From: Alphaproteobacteria bacterium
GTDB lineage: Bacteria > Pseudomonadota > Alphaproteobacteria > Rhodobacterales > Rhodobacteraceae
Length of the DNA: 64,000 bases
Reading direction: 5' to 3'
NCBI GenBank assembly: GCA_030427405.1
Contig: JAUHXK010000001.1
Location: forward strand, 1 to 64,000
Under the pieces are notes generated by a model that was not told where the DNA came from, did not search any database, and saw only the letters and a program-made list of their open reading frames with translations. The stretch's first letter is position 1. Every line of letters starts with the position of its first letter. The translations under genes were made by a program, and so were the position numbers. This document shows positions 38,506-47,839 of the stretch, piece after piece.

Positions 38506-38832
38506 ACCGCAACCTGATCACGGGCTTGGTTAACGGATTCTGAATACCCGCCAGACGCGCCAAATGAATAACACTGCCCTATCAACCCCTATCGAACTGA
38601 TAGCCAAACCTATCGGCGGATTATTGTACAAATTGGACGAAAACCCTTCAAACCCTTGTACAAGACATACAATCCCCACTTGTCACACCGCCTGAGCGAT
38701 GCCATATCCAAGAGGCTTACGTTTTTCTATTTCGACCTGCTGTCTCCTTCATCGGCGCTCAGTCTATCGATACAGACGACGACGCCGGGCTGCCGCAACA
38801 CCGTGGGCAGCACTTAAACAGGAGTAACGGAT
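38506..38832. other. Intergenic stretch: cold-shock gene leader and RAYT upstream
   Basis: No gene is supported. Two identical 8-base palindromes TTGTACAA at 38624-38631 and 38655-38662 are 31 bases apart. A small hairpin (GCTGCC/GGCAGC, 38789-38811) lies just before the ribosome site of the cold-shock gene. A long untranslated leader is typical for cold-shock mRNAs. Confidence 0.55.
38624..38662. promoter_or_regulatory. Two TTGTACAA palindromes upstream of the cold-shock gene
   Basis: Identical 8-base palindromes spaced 31 bases apart (about three helical turns) in the AT-rich region 171-209 bases before the cold-shock start. This spacing suits cooperative binding of a regulator on one face of DNA. 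No known consensus is matched; function inferred. Confidence 0.35.
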
Positions 38833-39039
38833 ATGCCAGCAGGCACCGTAAAATGGTTCAACACCACCAAAGGCTTTGGCTTTATCGCACCCGAAGAAGG
38901 CGGCAAAGATGTGTTCGTACACATCTCGGCTGTTGAACGCTCTGGCCTGACCGGCCTGGCCGACAACCAAAAGGTCACATACGAACTGCGCGCTGGTCGC
39001 GACGGCCGCGAAAGCGCCGACAATATCGAGCTTGCATAA
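38833..39039 (+). CDS. Cold-shock protein, CspA family
   Basis: This 68-residue single-domain nucleic-acid chaperone has both RNA-binding motifs: KGFGFI (RNP1) and VFVHIS (RNP2), in the context TVKWFNTTKGFGFIAPEEGGKDVFVHISAVERSGLTGL. It melts RNA structure, usually during cold or growth shifts. The ATG at 38833 follows an AACAGGAG ribosome site. A strong terminator follows. Confidence 0.96.
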   Translation: MPAGTVKWFNTTKGFGFIAPEEGGKDVFVHISAVERSGLTGLADNQKVTYELRAGRDGRESADNIELA

Positions 39040-39047
39040 GCTCTTGG

Positions 39048-39075
39048 AAGGGTGGGGTTAAACCCCGCCCTTTTT
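39048..39075 (+). terminator. Intrinsic terminator after the cold-shock gene
   Basis: A nearly perfect hairpin, GGGTGGGGT/ACCCCGCCC (one T-G pair) with a short loop, is followed by TTTTTG and further T-rich sequence. It starts 9 bases after the stop codon. Confidence 0.9.
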
Positions 39076-39229
39076 GTTTTTGGGGTCACGCCCCCCTTTT
39101 TCGGATGCGTTGCCTGTTTGGCACGCGCAGCACTTCACATTCCGGTGATTTTCAACTGACAATTGACCAGATCGGGTATCCTTCCGAAACTGACACCTGG
39201 ATTTGTTTGGAATGTTGAAGAGGCCCACC

Positions 39230-39790
39230 ATGTTCACCCGCCGCGCCTTTCTTGCCGGAACCGTTGCAGCAGGCATCGCCCCCAGCGTTGCCAGCGCCAA
39301 GAAAAAAGCGGTCGAATATGACCCGACGCCGCAATTCGTGCGGATCAAAAAAGAATTCCTGCCGGGCCAGCTTCTGGTCGTGCCGCGCTCGTTCTACCTG
39401 TATTTCGTGACCGAACCGCGCAAGGCAATCCGCTATGGCTGCGGGGTTGGAAAGGCTGGTCTGGAATTCACCGGCACAGCAACGATAGACGTCAAAAAAG
39501 AATGGCCGACCTGGCGACCCACGAACGAGATGATCGAACGGGACCCTGTTGCCTATGCCCGGTTCAAGGACAACGACTATGTCCAACCGGGTGGCAACGG
39601 CAACCCGCTGGGGGCACGCGCGCTGTATCTGTTCCAGAACGGCGTCGATACCTATTTCCGCATCCATGGCACGACCCAGCCACAGACCATCGGGCGCGCG
39701 GCGTCGAACGGGTGCATCCGCATGCTGAACGAACATGTCATCGACCTCTATAACCGCGTCCCGCTAGGGACGGTTGTCACCGTGGTCTAA
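39230..39790 (+). CDS. L,D-transpeptidase (YkuD domain)
   Basis: This 186-residue protein has a Tat-like signal (FTRRAFLAGTVAAGIA) and the YkuD active site HxGT...SxGCIRM: His146 in RIHGTTQPQ and Cys162 in RAASNGCIRM. It forms 3-3 peptidoglycan cross-links or attaches proteins to peptidoglycan in the periplasm. ATG 39230 follows GAAGAGG at good spacing. Convergent with tesA. Confidence 0.92.
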   Translation: MFTRRAFLAGTVAAGIAPSVASAKKKAVEYDPTPQFVRIKKEFLPGQLLVVPRSFYLYFVTEPRKAIRYGCGVGKAGLEFTGTATIDVKKEWPTWRPTNEMIERDPVAYARFKDNDYVQPGGNGNPLGARALYLFQNGVDTYFRIHGTTQPQTIGRAASNGCIRMLNEHVIDLYNRVPLGTVVTVV

Positions 39791-39820
39791 AGCCCCGCAC
39801 AGACGCGGCAACTTGCAAAG

Positions 39821-40456
39821 CTATTCGGACACCCTGTCCACAAGTTCAAGAACGGCAGGGCCAAGCGCGTCGACGATCAGACTGACCCCTTTCGCGTTTG
39901 GGTGGATGCCGTCGGCCTGCATAAGGCCCACAACCGCTGTCGGATCACCCTGCACCGGAAGCCCGGCAAAAAAGTTCCGGGCATAGACCGTGTCATACCG
40001 CTCGGCCAGATCGGGATAGATCGCATCGAACTCCTGTTTGTACGCGACACCATAATTCATCGGGGCCTGCATACCGACGATCAGGACATCAACATCAGCT
40101 TCGGCAGCCGTGCGCAGGACGGTTTCAAGGTTCTGGCGGGACACGTCCGGTGCAATCCCGCGCAGCAGATCGTTGCCACCAAGCGCCACGATCAGCGCGT
40201 CCACGTCCGGCGTCAATGTCCACGCAACCCGAGCCGCGCCGCCAGCGGTTGTATCCCCGGATACACCGGCATTGATCAGCCGCACATCGGCCCCCTGCCC
40301 GGCCAGCCATTTGCCCAGTTGCGGGACGAACCCGTCCTTCTCAGCCAGCCCGTACCCTTGGGTCAGAGAATCGCCCAGCGCCGCGATGACCACCGGCTCT
40401 GCTGTGGCCGCAAAGCCGCAGCAGATAAACAGCCCCGACATCAAGGCCTTGCGCAT
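39821..40456 (-). CDS. tesA: Arylesterase / thioesterase I-like GDSL hydrolase
   Basis: This 211-residue SGNH-family periplasmic esterase has the block I GDSL motif (ALGDSLTQGYG, Ser30), block II Gly (INAGVSGDTT), block III GGND and block V DGIHPN (Asp-x-x-His). A signal peptide is present (MRKALMSGLFICCGFAATA). It is divergent from the ABC pair, the same arrangement as E. coli tesA-ybbAP. ATG 40456 was chosen; the upstream in-frame TTG lies over the ABC promoter. Confidence 0.93.
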   Translation of the reverse strand: MRKALMSGLFICCGFAATAEPVVIAALGDSLTQGYGLAEKDGFVPQLGKWLAGQGADVRLINAGVSGDTTAGGAARVAWTLTPDVDALIVALGGNDLLRGIAPDVSRQNLETVLRTAAEADVDVLIVGMQAPMNYGVAYKQEFDAIYPDLAERYDTVYARNFFAGLPVQGDPTAVVGLMQADGIHPNAKGVSLIVDALGPAVLELVDRVSE

Positions 40457-40506
40457 TCTTCCTGTCGCTCCATATCCCAATTAACCGTTCTCCTGTGGAA
40501 AGACTG

Positions 40507-41202
40507 ATGGCAACGCCTGCTCTGCACCTCCAAAATGCCGCTTTGTCGCTGGAAGGCAATGCCGGAAGAGTCGATATCCTTCACGACATCAGCCTGACCG
40601 TGGATCACGGGGAAACCCTGGGCCTCGTCGGCCCGTCCGGGTCGGGGAAATCCTCGCTTTTGATGCTGATGGGCGGGCTCGAGCAGGCGACATCCGGCAG
40701 CGTCCGCGTGATGGACCGCGACATTACCGACCTGGACGAGGATACTCTAGCAAGGTTTCGAAGGGGAAACATGGGGGTGGTTTTTCAGAACTTTCACCTG
40801 ATCCCGACTATGACCGCGCTGGAAAACGTGGCAACACCCCTTGAACTGGCCGGGCACAAGGATGCGTTCGACCGTGCAGCAGACGAATTGCGTTCAGTCG
40901 GTCTGTCGCACCGTCTGGACCACTACCCTGCCCAGATGTCCGGGGGCGAACAGCAACGTGTCGCGCTGGCACGCGCTGCTGCACCGCGCCCGCGCGTCGT
41001 GCTGGCCGACGAGCCCACGGGAAACCTGGATGAAACCACCGGCAGCGCCATCATCGACCTGTTGTTTGATCTGCGGGACCGGCATGGTGCAACGCTTGTC
41101 CTGGTGACACACAGCCACTCGCTTGCCCGGAAATGCGATCGCGTTATCCGCCTGCGCGATGGCCGGATCGCCGAGGACTTTCGGCAAGAGGCCGCGGAAT
41201 GA
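40507..41202 (+). CDS. ybbA: ABC transporter ATP-binding protein (YbbA/LolD type)
   Basis: This 231-residue ATPase has Walker A GPSGSGKSS, signature MSGGEQQRVALARA, Walker B VVLADEPTGNLD and the H-loop VLVTHSHSLA. It is the MacB/LolD type that partners FtsX-like permeases. The ATG at 40507 follows GGAAAG. Its end overlaps the permease start by 4 bases. The pair is divergent from tesA, so it is likely YbbA with YbbP; the transported ligand is unknown. Confidence 0.88.
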   Translation: MATPALHLQNAALSLEGNAGRVDILHDISLTVDHGETLGLVGPSGSGKSSLLMLMGGLEQATSGSVRVMDRDITDLDEDTLARFRRGNMGVVFQNFHLIPTMTALENVATPLELAGHKDAFDRAADELRSVGLSHRLDHYPAQMSGGEQQRVALARAAAPRPRVVLADEPTGNLDETTGSAIIDLLFDLRDRHGATLVLVTHSHSLARKCDRVIRLRDGRIAEDFRQEAAE

Positions 41203-43727
41203 CCGTAAGTCTCGCCTGGCGGCTGGCCCGGCGCGAGCTGCGCGGCGGTCTGCGCGGGTTCTACGTTTTCCTGTCATGCCTGGCTCTTGGTGTTGCGGCC
41301 ATCACCGCCGTGGGGTCCGTTCGCTATGCAATCCAGGCCGGTCTGGTTCAGGAAGGGGCGACCCTGCTGGGCGGCGATGCGCAGCTGGAATTCACCTATC
41401 GGTTCGCAAGCGCGGATGAGCGTCAATGGATGGCGCAAAACGCACAAGCTGTTTCCGAAACCGTCAATTTCCGGTCGATGGCCGTAGCCCCGCAAAATCC
41501 TGACCCCATAAGGGCGCTGACCCAGGTGAAATCCGTTGACGCCGCCTATCCTCTGATCGGCGCCGTAGAGCTGGACCCCGACATGCCGCTCGAAGACGCG
41601 CTGGACGGCACAGCGGCCCTGCCCGGAGGTGTGATGGACCCGGTCCTGATCGACCGTCTCGGGCTGACACCCGGCGACGTGTTCACACTGGGAACTCAGC
41701 AATTCGTCTTGATGGGCGCGATCCTGTCCGAGCCGGACGGCGCATCGGATGGGTTTGGCCTGGGTCCGCGCACATTGGTTCGGACAGACGCCCTGCAATC
41801 ATCGGGGTTGTTGGCACCGGGCACGCTGTTTTCCACCCGGTACCGGCTGGACCTCCCTCCTGACGCGGGCCTTGACGCTGTGTCCGCTGACGCCCAAGCG
41901 CGCTTTGATGACACCGGAATGCGTTGGGCCGATGCGCGGAACGGAGCACCCGGAATCGCCGAATTTGTCGACCGTCTGGGGGCCTTTCTGGTTTTGGTCG
42001 GCCTGTCCGGTCTGGCTGTCGGCGGGATCGGCGTCTCGGCAGCCGTGCGCGCCTATCTCATCCGCAAGACCGAGACCATCGCCACGCTGCGAACGCTGGG
42101 GGCGGACCGGGCAACGATTTTTCAAACCTATGTTTTTCAGATCGCCATATTGTCCGCCATAGGCATCGCCATCGGCCTGGTCCTGGGCGCCTTGGGGCCG
42201 GTCCTGCTTGCGCCACTGATCCAGACCTATCTGCCGGTTCCCGCAAATTTCGCAATCTATCCGCAACCGATGGGCCAAGCCGCCCTTTACGGTGCACTGA
42301 CCGCATTCCTGTTCACACTCTGGCCACTTGCAAAGACCGAAAAGATACGCGCCGCAACGTTGTTTCGTGATGCCCTTTCGTCGACCCACGGCTTTCCCCG
42401 ACCGGTTTTCGTCCTGGCGACGGGGGTTGGGCTGGCGCTTCTGATTACGGCTGCGGCCTGGTTCAGCGGTTCGGTGCGCCTGACGCTCTGGACAAGCGGA
42501 GGACTGGCAGGTGCACTGCTATTGCTGTTCCTGTCGGCATCAGCGACGCGCTGGCTTGCTCGCAAATCCACCCCCATGGCGCGAGGTTACCCACCCATGC
42601 GCTGGGCCCTCTCTGCCATCTCCAGCCCCCAGGAAGGGGCGGCATCCGTCGTCTTATCGCTAGGGCTGGGGCTTTCGGTTCTGGCATCCATCGGCCAGAT
42701 AGACGGAACATTGCGCAATGCCATCTCGGGCAACCTTCCCAAGGTGGCACCGTCCTATTTCTTTGTCGACATTCAAAAGAACCAGATGCCCGGCTTCATG
42801 GCACGCCTGGAAAGCGACCCCGCCGTCACCCGTGTCGAAACAGCGCCGATGCTCCGCGGCATAATCACCCGGATAAACGGCGTGCCTGCACGCGAGGCGG
42901 TAGGTGATCACTGGGTTCTGGATGGCGATCGCGGGGTAACCTATTCAGCCGCGCCCCCAAACACAGCCCGCGTAACTGCGGGTACTTGGTGGCCACCTGG
43001 CTATGACGGCCCCCCTCAGATCAGCTTCGCCGCAGAAGAGGCATTGGAAATGGGATTGAAACTGGGCGATGCGTTGACCGTCAACATTCTGGGTCGCGAC
43101 ATCACGGCCAAGCTGACTTCGTTCCGCGAGGTAGACTTTTCCACGGCCGGAATGGGGTTTGTCATGACAATGAACCCATCCGCTCTGTCCGCCGCGCCGC
43201 ACAGTTTCATCGCGACGGTATATGCCGAACAGCACGCCGAAGCGGCCATTCTTCGCGACCTTGCCCAAACCTTTCCCAACATTACCGCGATCCGTGTTCG
43301 CGATGCTATCGACCGCGTATCGGACCTTTTGAACGGGTTGGCGACGGCAACCTCGATCGGTGCGGGTGTCTCGTTGCTGACCGGTTTCCTGGTGCTGATC
43401 GGCACGGCGGCCTCGGCCGAGCCTGCACGACGATACGAAGCCGCCGTGCTGAAAACACTGGGCGCAGGTCGCCGCCCTATCCTGTTCAGTTTCGCATTAC
43501 GCGCCATAATTCTCGGCGCGGCCGCGGGTTGCGTTGCACTTGTCGCTGGTGTCACCGGCGGCTGGGCCGTCGCCACCTATGTATTCGAGACGACCTACGC
43601 GGTCATATGGCCATCGGCCATCGCCATTATCACAGCCGGTATTGCGATCACCCTGATTGCAGGGCTGGCCTTCGCGCTGCGCCCGCTATCGGCACGGCCT
43701 TCGTACGTCTTGCGCGCCACGGACTAA
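41199..43727 (+). CDS. ybbP: ABC transporter permease, FtsX-like (YbbP)
   Basis: This 842-residue inner-membrane protein has two FtsX/MacB permease modules with ~10 transmembrane segments. It begins RLARRELRGGLRGFYVFLSCLALGVAAITAVGSV, has a large periplasmic region after the first helix, then AVRAYLIRKTETIATLRTLGADRATIF and the late RRYEAAVLKTLGAGRRPILFSF. Both contain the coupling-helix TLGA signature. The start overlaps the ATPase stop (ATGA). Such complexes are mechanotransmitters more than transporters. Confidence 0.9.
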   Translation: MTVSLAWRLARRELRGGLRGFYVFLSCLALGVAAITAVGSVRYAIQAGLVQEGATLLGGDAQLEFTYRFASADERQWMAQNAQAVSETVNFRSMAVAPQNPDPIRALTQVKSVDAAYPLIGAVELDPDMPLEDALDGTAALPGGVMDPVLIDRLGLTPGDVFTLGTQQFVLMGAILSEPDGASDGFGLGPRTLVRTDALQSSGLLAPGTLFSTRYRLDLPPDAGLDAVSADAQARFDDTGMRWADARNGAPGIAEFVDRLGAFLVLVGLSGLAVGGIGVSAAVRAYLIRKTETIATLRTLGADRATIFQTYVFQIAILSAIGIAIGLVLGALGPVLLAPLIQTYLPVPANFAIYPQPMGQAALYGALTAFLFTLWPLAKTEKIRAATLFRDALSSTHGFPRPVFVLATGVGLALLITAAAWFSGSVRLTLWTSGGLAGALLLLFLSASATRWLARKSTPMARGYPPMRWALSAISSPQEGAASVVLSLGLGLSVLASIGQIDGTLRNAISGNLPKVAPSYFFVDIQKNQMPGFMARLESDPAVTRVETAPMLRGIITRINGVPAREAVGDHWVLDGDRGVTYSAAPPNTARVTAGTWWPPGYDGPPQISFAAEEALEMGLKLGDALTVNILGRDITAKLTSFREVDFSTAGMGFVMTMNPSALSAAPHSFIATVYAEQHAEAAILRDLAQTFPNITAIRVRDAIDRVSDLLNGLATATSIGAGVSLLTGFLVLIGTAASAEPARRYEAAVLKTLGAGRRPILFSFALRAIILGAAAGCVALVAGVTGGWAVATYVFETTYAVIWPSAIAIITAGIAITLIAGLAFALRPLSARPSYVLRATD

Positions 43728-43729
43728 GA

Positions 43730-44176
43730 TCACCGGACGCACGCCACCGGCTGTAATATCTTCAAAAGCGGATCATTATCGCAGACCAACGCGTCCAGCG
43801 TGATGTCGTCCAAAGACGCATAAAACACCTCGGCCGCGTCCTGCAACGCCAACCGCAATCGGCACGCATCGGTCAGCGGGCATGTGTTATCGGCATCGGC
43901 AAAACACTCGGCAATGGGCAAGCCGCCCTCGACATGACGAAATACCGCCCCGATCCGGATCTGATCTGCCGGGCGCGCCAATGTCATTCCACCGTTGCGG
44001 CCACGTTGCGTACTCAGATAGTTCAACTGGCTTAGCTGGTTGATAACCTGGGCCAGATGGTTTTCTGAAATATTGCACACTTCGGCAATCTCGGCCTTGG
44101 TCACAAGACGTTGCTGATGCGCGGCACAATACATCAACAACCGTACAGCAATGTTCGTTCGCTTGGTAATCCGCAT
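43730..44176 (-). CDS. nsrR: Rrf2-family regulator, NsrR-like (nitric-oxide sensor)
   Basis: This 148-residue winged-helix regulator has the N-terminal RITKRTNIAVRLLMYCAAH and HTH VTKAEIAEVCNISENHLAQVINQLSQLNYLSTQRGRNGG. The three cysteines Cys91, Cys99 and Cys105 (ECFADADNTCPLTDACRL) are at the NsrR Fe-S ligand positions, though the first spacing is longer than in E. coli. ATG 44176 follows GGGAGG. It is divergent from the GGCT gene and has an FnrL-like box just upstream. NsrR identity is likely, other Rrf2 roles remain possible. Confidence 0.78.
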   Translation of the reverse strand: MRITKRTNIAVRLLMYCAAHQQRLVTKAEIAEVCNISENHLAQVINQLSQLNYLSTQRGRNGGMTLARPADQIRIGAVFRHVEGGLPIAECFADADNTCPLTDACRLRLALQDAAEVFYASLDDITLDALVCDNDPLLKILQPVACVR

Positions 44177-44232
44177 TGAGGCCTCCCAATTTTTCCGATG
44201 CAGCGTTATTGCATGTTCCGCAAAAAACCGGT

Positions 44233-44246
44233 TTGACATACATCAA
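44233..44246. promoter_or_regulatory. FNR/FnrL-type box TTGAC-ATAC-ATCAA
   Basis: This 14-base symmetric site exactly fits the FnrL consensus TTGAC/T-N4-A/GTCAA. It lies 57 bases upstream of the Rrf2 regulator start and 26 bases upstream of the GGCT start, in the divergent interval. Oxygen-limited control of the nitric-oxide-type regulator, and perhaps of GGCT, is inferred. Confidence 0.72.
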
Positions 44247-44271
44247 TCGTCAATCACGGACCGCACGCGAC

Positions 44272-44841
44272 ATGGCAGCCCCATATTTCTTTGGCTACGG
44301 CAGCCTGGTGAACCTTGCCACCCATGACTTCCCGGACCCGCGCCCCGCCCAACTGAAAGGCTGGCGGCGCGCATGGCGGCATACAGACCTACGCCCGGTC
44401 GCCTTTCTCACGGCGATCCCCGACCCCAACGCAGAGATCGACGGCATGATCGCCCATGTCCCGCAAAACGACTGGGCCGCGTTGGACAAAAGGGAATGGG
44501 CCTATGACCGCATCCCGGCCACCCGTTCGGTGACACATCCCCTGAAACACCCGGTCGACATTGCCGTCTATGCGGTGCCGGCGGAAAGGCAAAGCGCACC
44601 GGCCGACAAACACCCCTTGCTGCTCAGCTATCTCGACGTGGTGGTCCAGGGCTATCTGCGCGCCTTCGGACCAGACGGTGCAGACAGGTTCTTTGCCACC
44701 ACAGATGGCTGGGAAACGCCGGTCCTGAATGATCGCGACGCACCGCGCTACCCGCGCCACCAGCACCTGAGCGCGGATGAAATTTCATTCATCGACGACC
44801 GCCTCGCACAGACAGGTGCCCAACTCGTTCACCCCGTGTAA
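44272..44841 (+). CDS. Gamma-glutamylcyclotransferase-like protein
   Basis: This 189-residue protein has the GGCT fold opening FFGYGSLVN, LKGWRRAW and the acidic catalytic region in DKREWAYDRIP (Glu). It may release 5-oxoproline from gamma-glutamyl peptides, which would feed the pxpBCA pathway also present here. ATG 44272 starts the fold. Divergent from the Rrf2 gene. The residues HPLLLSYLDVVVQGYLRAFGPDGADRF are typical. Confidence 0.82.
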   Translation: MAAPYFFGYGSLVNLATHDFPDPRPAQLKGWRRAWRHTDLRPVAFLTAIPDPNAEIDGMIAHVPQNDWAALDKREWAYDRIPATRSVTHPLKHPVDIAVYAVPAERQSAPADKHPLLLSYLDVVVQGYLRAFGPDGADRFFATTDGWETPVLNDRDAPRYPRHQHLSADEISFIDDRLAQTGAQLVHPV

Positions 44842-44917
44842 CTCGACCGCCCAATTCATCTTTTCGACAAATACTCTCGCCGAAGGCACGCGCCGAAAGG
44901 CGCGTTTCCCCGTCGCC

Positions 44918-46243
44918 TCAGCCGCGCGCGCGAATGACCTGCAGCAAAGGCAATAAGGCAGCCATTTCAGGGCCGCGCTCCATTCCGGTCAGCGCCTTGC
45001 GCAATGGCATGAACAATCCCTTGCCCTTGCGACCCGTCGCTTCTTTCACGGCTTTGGTCCAGATGCCCCAGGTCTCGCCATCAAACGGGCCTTCCGGCAG
45101 CAGGGCCACAGCCTCTTCAATGAAGTCACGATCTTCGTCTGCAATCAGCGGCTCGGCCCCGTCACGGCACAGCTCCCACCAGCCCTTGAGGTCACCCAGA
45201 GTGGTGATGTTCTCGCGCGCCATGGCCCAAAACGCCTCGGCCAACTCCGCGGGAACGCCCGCCTCGGCCACGGCATCCGCCACATCGGCCAGCGGCAGCG
45301 ATTGCAAGTGCCTTGCGGTCAGCGGGAACAGGTCTTGCACGTCGAATTTGGTCGGCGCAGCACCAAAACGGTTGACGTCGAACCCGTCGATCAGTTCGGC
45401 CATATCCGCCCGCAGTTCGACAGGGTCGGAAGAACCAAGCCGGGCCATCAGGCTCAGCAGGGCCATCGGCTGCACGCCCTGCTCGCGCAGATCACGCAGG
45501 GCCAGCGTGCCCAGCCGTTTCGACAGCGCCTCGCCCTGTGGGCCGGTCAGCAGCGAGTGATGTGCGAAACGGGGGCACGTGCCGCCCAGCGCCTCGATGA
45601 TCTGAATTTGCGTGGCGGTGTTGGTCACGTGATCCGAGCCACGCACCACATCCGTCACGCCCATCTCTGTGTCGTCCACGACAGACGCGATTGTATAAAG
45701 TACCTGACCGTCACCGCGGATCAGGACCGGATCGGAAACCGAGGCCGCGTCAATCGAGATGTCGCCCAGAATGCCGTCATTCCACTCGATCCGCTCGTGA
45801 TCCAGTTTGAAACGCCAGACGCCATTGCCGCGCTCGGCGCGCAGGGCGTCTTTCTCGGCTTTGCTCAGGGTCAATGCCGCGCGGTCATAGACGGGCGGCT
45901 TGCCCATGTTCAGCTGTTTCTTGCGCTTGAGGTCCAGCTCGGTCGGTGTCTCGAACGCCTCGTAGAAACGCCCCATTTCGCGCAGTTTGTCGGCGGCCTC
46001 GGCATATCGGTCCAGCCGCTCGGATTGCCGCTCAACCCGGTCCCAATGCAGGCCCAGCCATTCCAGGTCCTGCTTGATGGCGTCGACATATTCTTCCTTC
46101 GACCGTTCGGGGTCGGTGTCGTCGATACGCAGGATGAACGTGCCGCCAGCCTTGCGGGCGATCATGAAGTTCATCAGGGCGGTGCGCAGGTTGCCCACAT
46201 GGATGTAACCGGTGGGCGACGGGGCGAAACGGGTAGTTGTCAT
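44918..46243 (-). CDS. gltX: Glutamyl-tRNA synthetase (short form)
   Basis: This 441-residue class I synthetase starts RFAPSPTGYIHVGNLRTAL (HVGN as HIGH) and has the KMSKS-like LSKRLGTLALRDL. The zinc-binding insertion is not apparent, typical for short GluRS2-type enzymes. Alphaproteobacteria often have two GltX copies, one charging tRNA-Gln for amidation; the window cannot say which this is. It is followed on the same strand by no related gene. Confidence 0.95.
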   Translation of the reverse strand: MTTTRFAPSPTGYIHVGNLRTALMNFMIARKAGGTFILRIDDTDPERSKEEYVDAIKQDLEWLGLHWDRVERQSERLDRYAEAADKLREMGRFYEAFETPTELDLKRKKQLNMGKPPVYDRAALTLSKAEKDALRAERGNGVWRFKLDHERIEWNDGILGDISIDAASVSDPVLIRGDGQVLYTIASVVDDTEMGVTDVVRGSDHVTNTATQIQIIEALGGTCPRFAHHSLLTGPQGEALSKRLGTLALRDLREQGVQPMALLSLMARLGSSDPVELRADMAELIDGFDVNRFGAAPTKFDVQDLFPLTARHLQSLPLADVADAVAEAGVPAELAEAFWAMARENITTLGDLKGWWELCRDGAEPLIADEDRDFIEEAVALLPEGPFDGETWGIWTKAVKEATGRKGKGLFMPLRKALTGMERGPEMAALLPLLQVIRARG

Positions 46244-46361
46244 GGGTGTCTCCTGTTGTCGCGGCTCTTGTCACAGGATGGGTGAATTGTCCAGCAGATG
46301 GCACAGACGCGCCGGATCGGCGCGTGCCTTCGGCGAGAGTATTTGGAAAAAGATGAAGGGG

Positions 46362-46796
46362 TCAGGAGGGTTGTATCTTCCATTTCAGCGCAAGGTCATC
46401 CACTCCGGCGCGGATCAATTCAGCCATCACCCCAAGATCGACATCCGCCAGCTTGTTTACATATAGACAGGATTTGCCCAGCTTATGCTTGCCCAACCGG
46501 GACAGGATTTCGCTGAAATCGGCATAGCCCGGCATGATGTAGATCGAATGGGCGGCCTTGCGGGGCGAAAAGCCGGTGGCCAGATAATCCCCCGCGCGCC
46601 CGGATGCATAGCGATAGTGGTAGCGCCCGTAGCCGATGATGGATGGCCCCCACATCACCGGGGCAAACCCTGTTACGTCGCGAAACAGCCGATCCAGCAC
46701 ATGCGCTTCTTGCGCCTTTCGGGCGGGCTGCACGGTTGCCAGAAAATCGGCGACGCTATGCTCAGATGGTACGGTTTTGTTCTGGGCGCGCGGCAT
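46362..46796 (-). CDS. DUF1801-family protein
   Basis: This 144-residue protein matches the DUF1801 (YdhG-like) pattern: SVADFLATVQPARKAQEAHVLDRLFRDVTGFAPVMWGPSIIGYGRYHYRYASGRAGDYLATGFSPRKAAHSIYIMPGY, ending with SRLGKHKLGKSCLYVNKLADVDLGVMAELI. The function is unknown; some members bind iron. ATG 46796 begins the family region. Confidence 0.85.
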   Translation of the reverse strand: MPRAQNKTVPSEHSVADFLATVQPARKAQEAHVLDRLFRDVTGFAPVMWGPSIIGYGRYHYRYASGRAGDYLATGFSPRKAAHSIYIMPGYADFSEILSRLGKHKLGKSCLYVNKLADVDLGVMAELIRAGVDDLALKWKIQPS

Positions 46797-46912
46797 GAAC
46801 CGAAAACTATCACGCAATCTTCAGATACGCGGCATAATTTTTAGGGGTTTAACTGGCACCAGCCAAAGTCTGACCTAAGTCAGACGAACATGTGCAGACA
46901 GGGAGAACGACC

Positions 46913-47839
46913 ATGACGATCAAGATGACCCGCCGGGCGGCCCTTGGCTCGGCCGCCGCGTTGCCATTTGCGACCGCAGCCGCCCCGGCTCTGGCCGCCG
47001 GGACCGAGGCCAATTCGACACAGGCGAAATCGTTCCAGCTGGGCGATTTCACGGTGACCACTCTGCTGGATGGCAGCCTGCCGCGTGATGGCGCGAAAGA
47101 GATCTTTGGCGGCGGTGCGTCAGACGAAGAATTTGCACGCGTTTCCGCCGAGAACTTCATTTCTGCAGACACGGCTCAGTTCTTCTTTACGCCGACGCTG
47201 ATCGATACAGGATCCGAGCGTGTTCTGTTCGATACCGGGCTGGGACAGGGTGGGATTCAAACTGCACTGGCGGACGCAGGCATTGCACCATCCGACGTGG
47301 ATGTGGTGGTTCTGACGCACATGCATCCAGACCATATTGGTGGTATGATGACCGATGGGGCGCCGACATTTGCCAACGCCCGCTATGTAACCGGGACGAC
47401 CGAGTATGATTTCTGGGCCGCCATGGACCCCGGCAACAGGGTGGGCGACCTGGTGGCTGAGAAGGTGAAGCCGCTGGCGGACAAGATCACCTTTGTCGAA
47501 GACGGCGGCGATGTTGTTTCAGGGGTTACTGCGCTGAAGGCCTTTGGGCATACGCCCGGTCACATGGTTTACCATCTGGAAAGCAACGGTCAGCGCCTGA
47601 TCCTGACTGCAGACCTGGCCAATCACTATGTCTGGTCCTTTGCGCATCCTGAATGGGAGGTCAGTTTTGACATGGACAAGGCCGCCGCGACCGCCTCGCG
47701 CCGCAATGTGCTGGGGCAACTGGCCGCCGACCGGATTCCGATGATTGGGTACCACATGCCCTTCCCCGCTGCGGGATATGTCGAAGCAAGAGGGGACGGG
47801 TTCCGCTTTGTCCCGGTCAGCTACCAGATGATGGGGTGA
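46913..47839 (+). CDS. Tat-exported metallo-beta-lactamase-fold hydrolase
   Basis: This 308-residue protein has a Tat signal (TRRAALGSAAALPFATAAAPALA) and the MBL signature THMHPDHIGG (His136, His138, Asp140, His141). It has a later TPGHMVYHLES and a Cys-free TADLANHY (third-metal Asp) region. It resembles lactonases and related esterases; quorum-quenching activity is possible but unproven. The ATG at 46913 follows GGGAGAA. It stands alone. Confidence 0.85.
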   Translation: MTIKMTRRAALGSAAALPFATAAAPALAAGTEANSTQAKSFQLGDFTVTTLLDGSLPRDGAKEIFGGGASDEEFARVSAENFISADTAQFFFTPTLIDTGSERVLFDTGLGQGGIQTALADAGIAPSDVDVVVLTHMHPDHIGGMMTDGAPTFANARYVTGTTEYDFWAAMDPGNRVGDLVAEKVKPLADKITFVEDGGDVVSGVTALKAFGHTPGHMVYHLESNGQRLILTADLANHYVWSFAHPEWEVSFDMDKAAATASRRNVLGQLAADRIPMIGYHMPFPAAGYVEARGDGFRFVPVSYQMMG

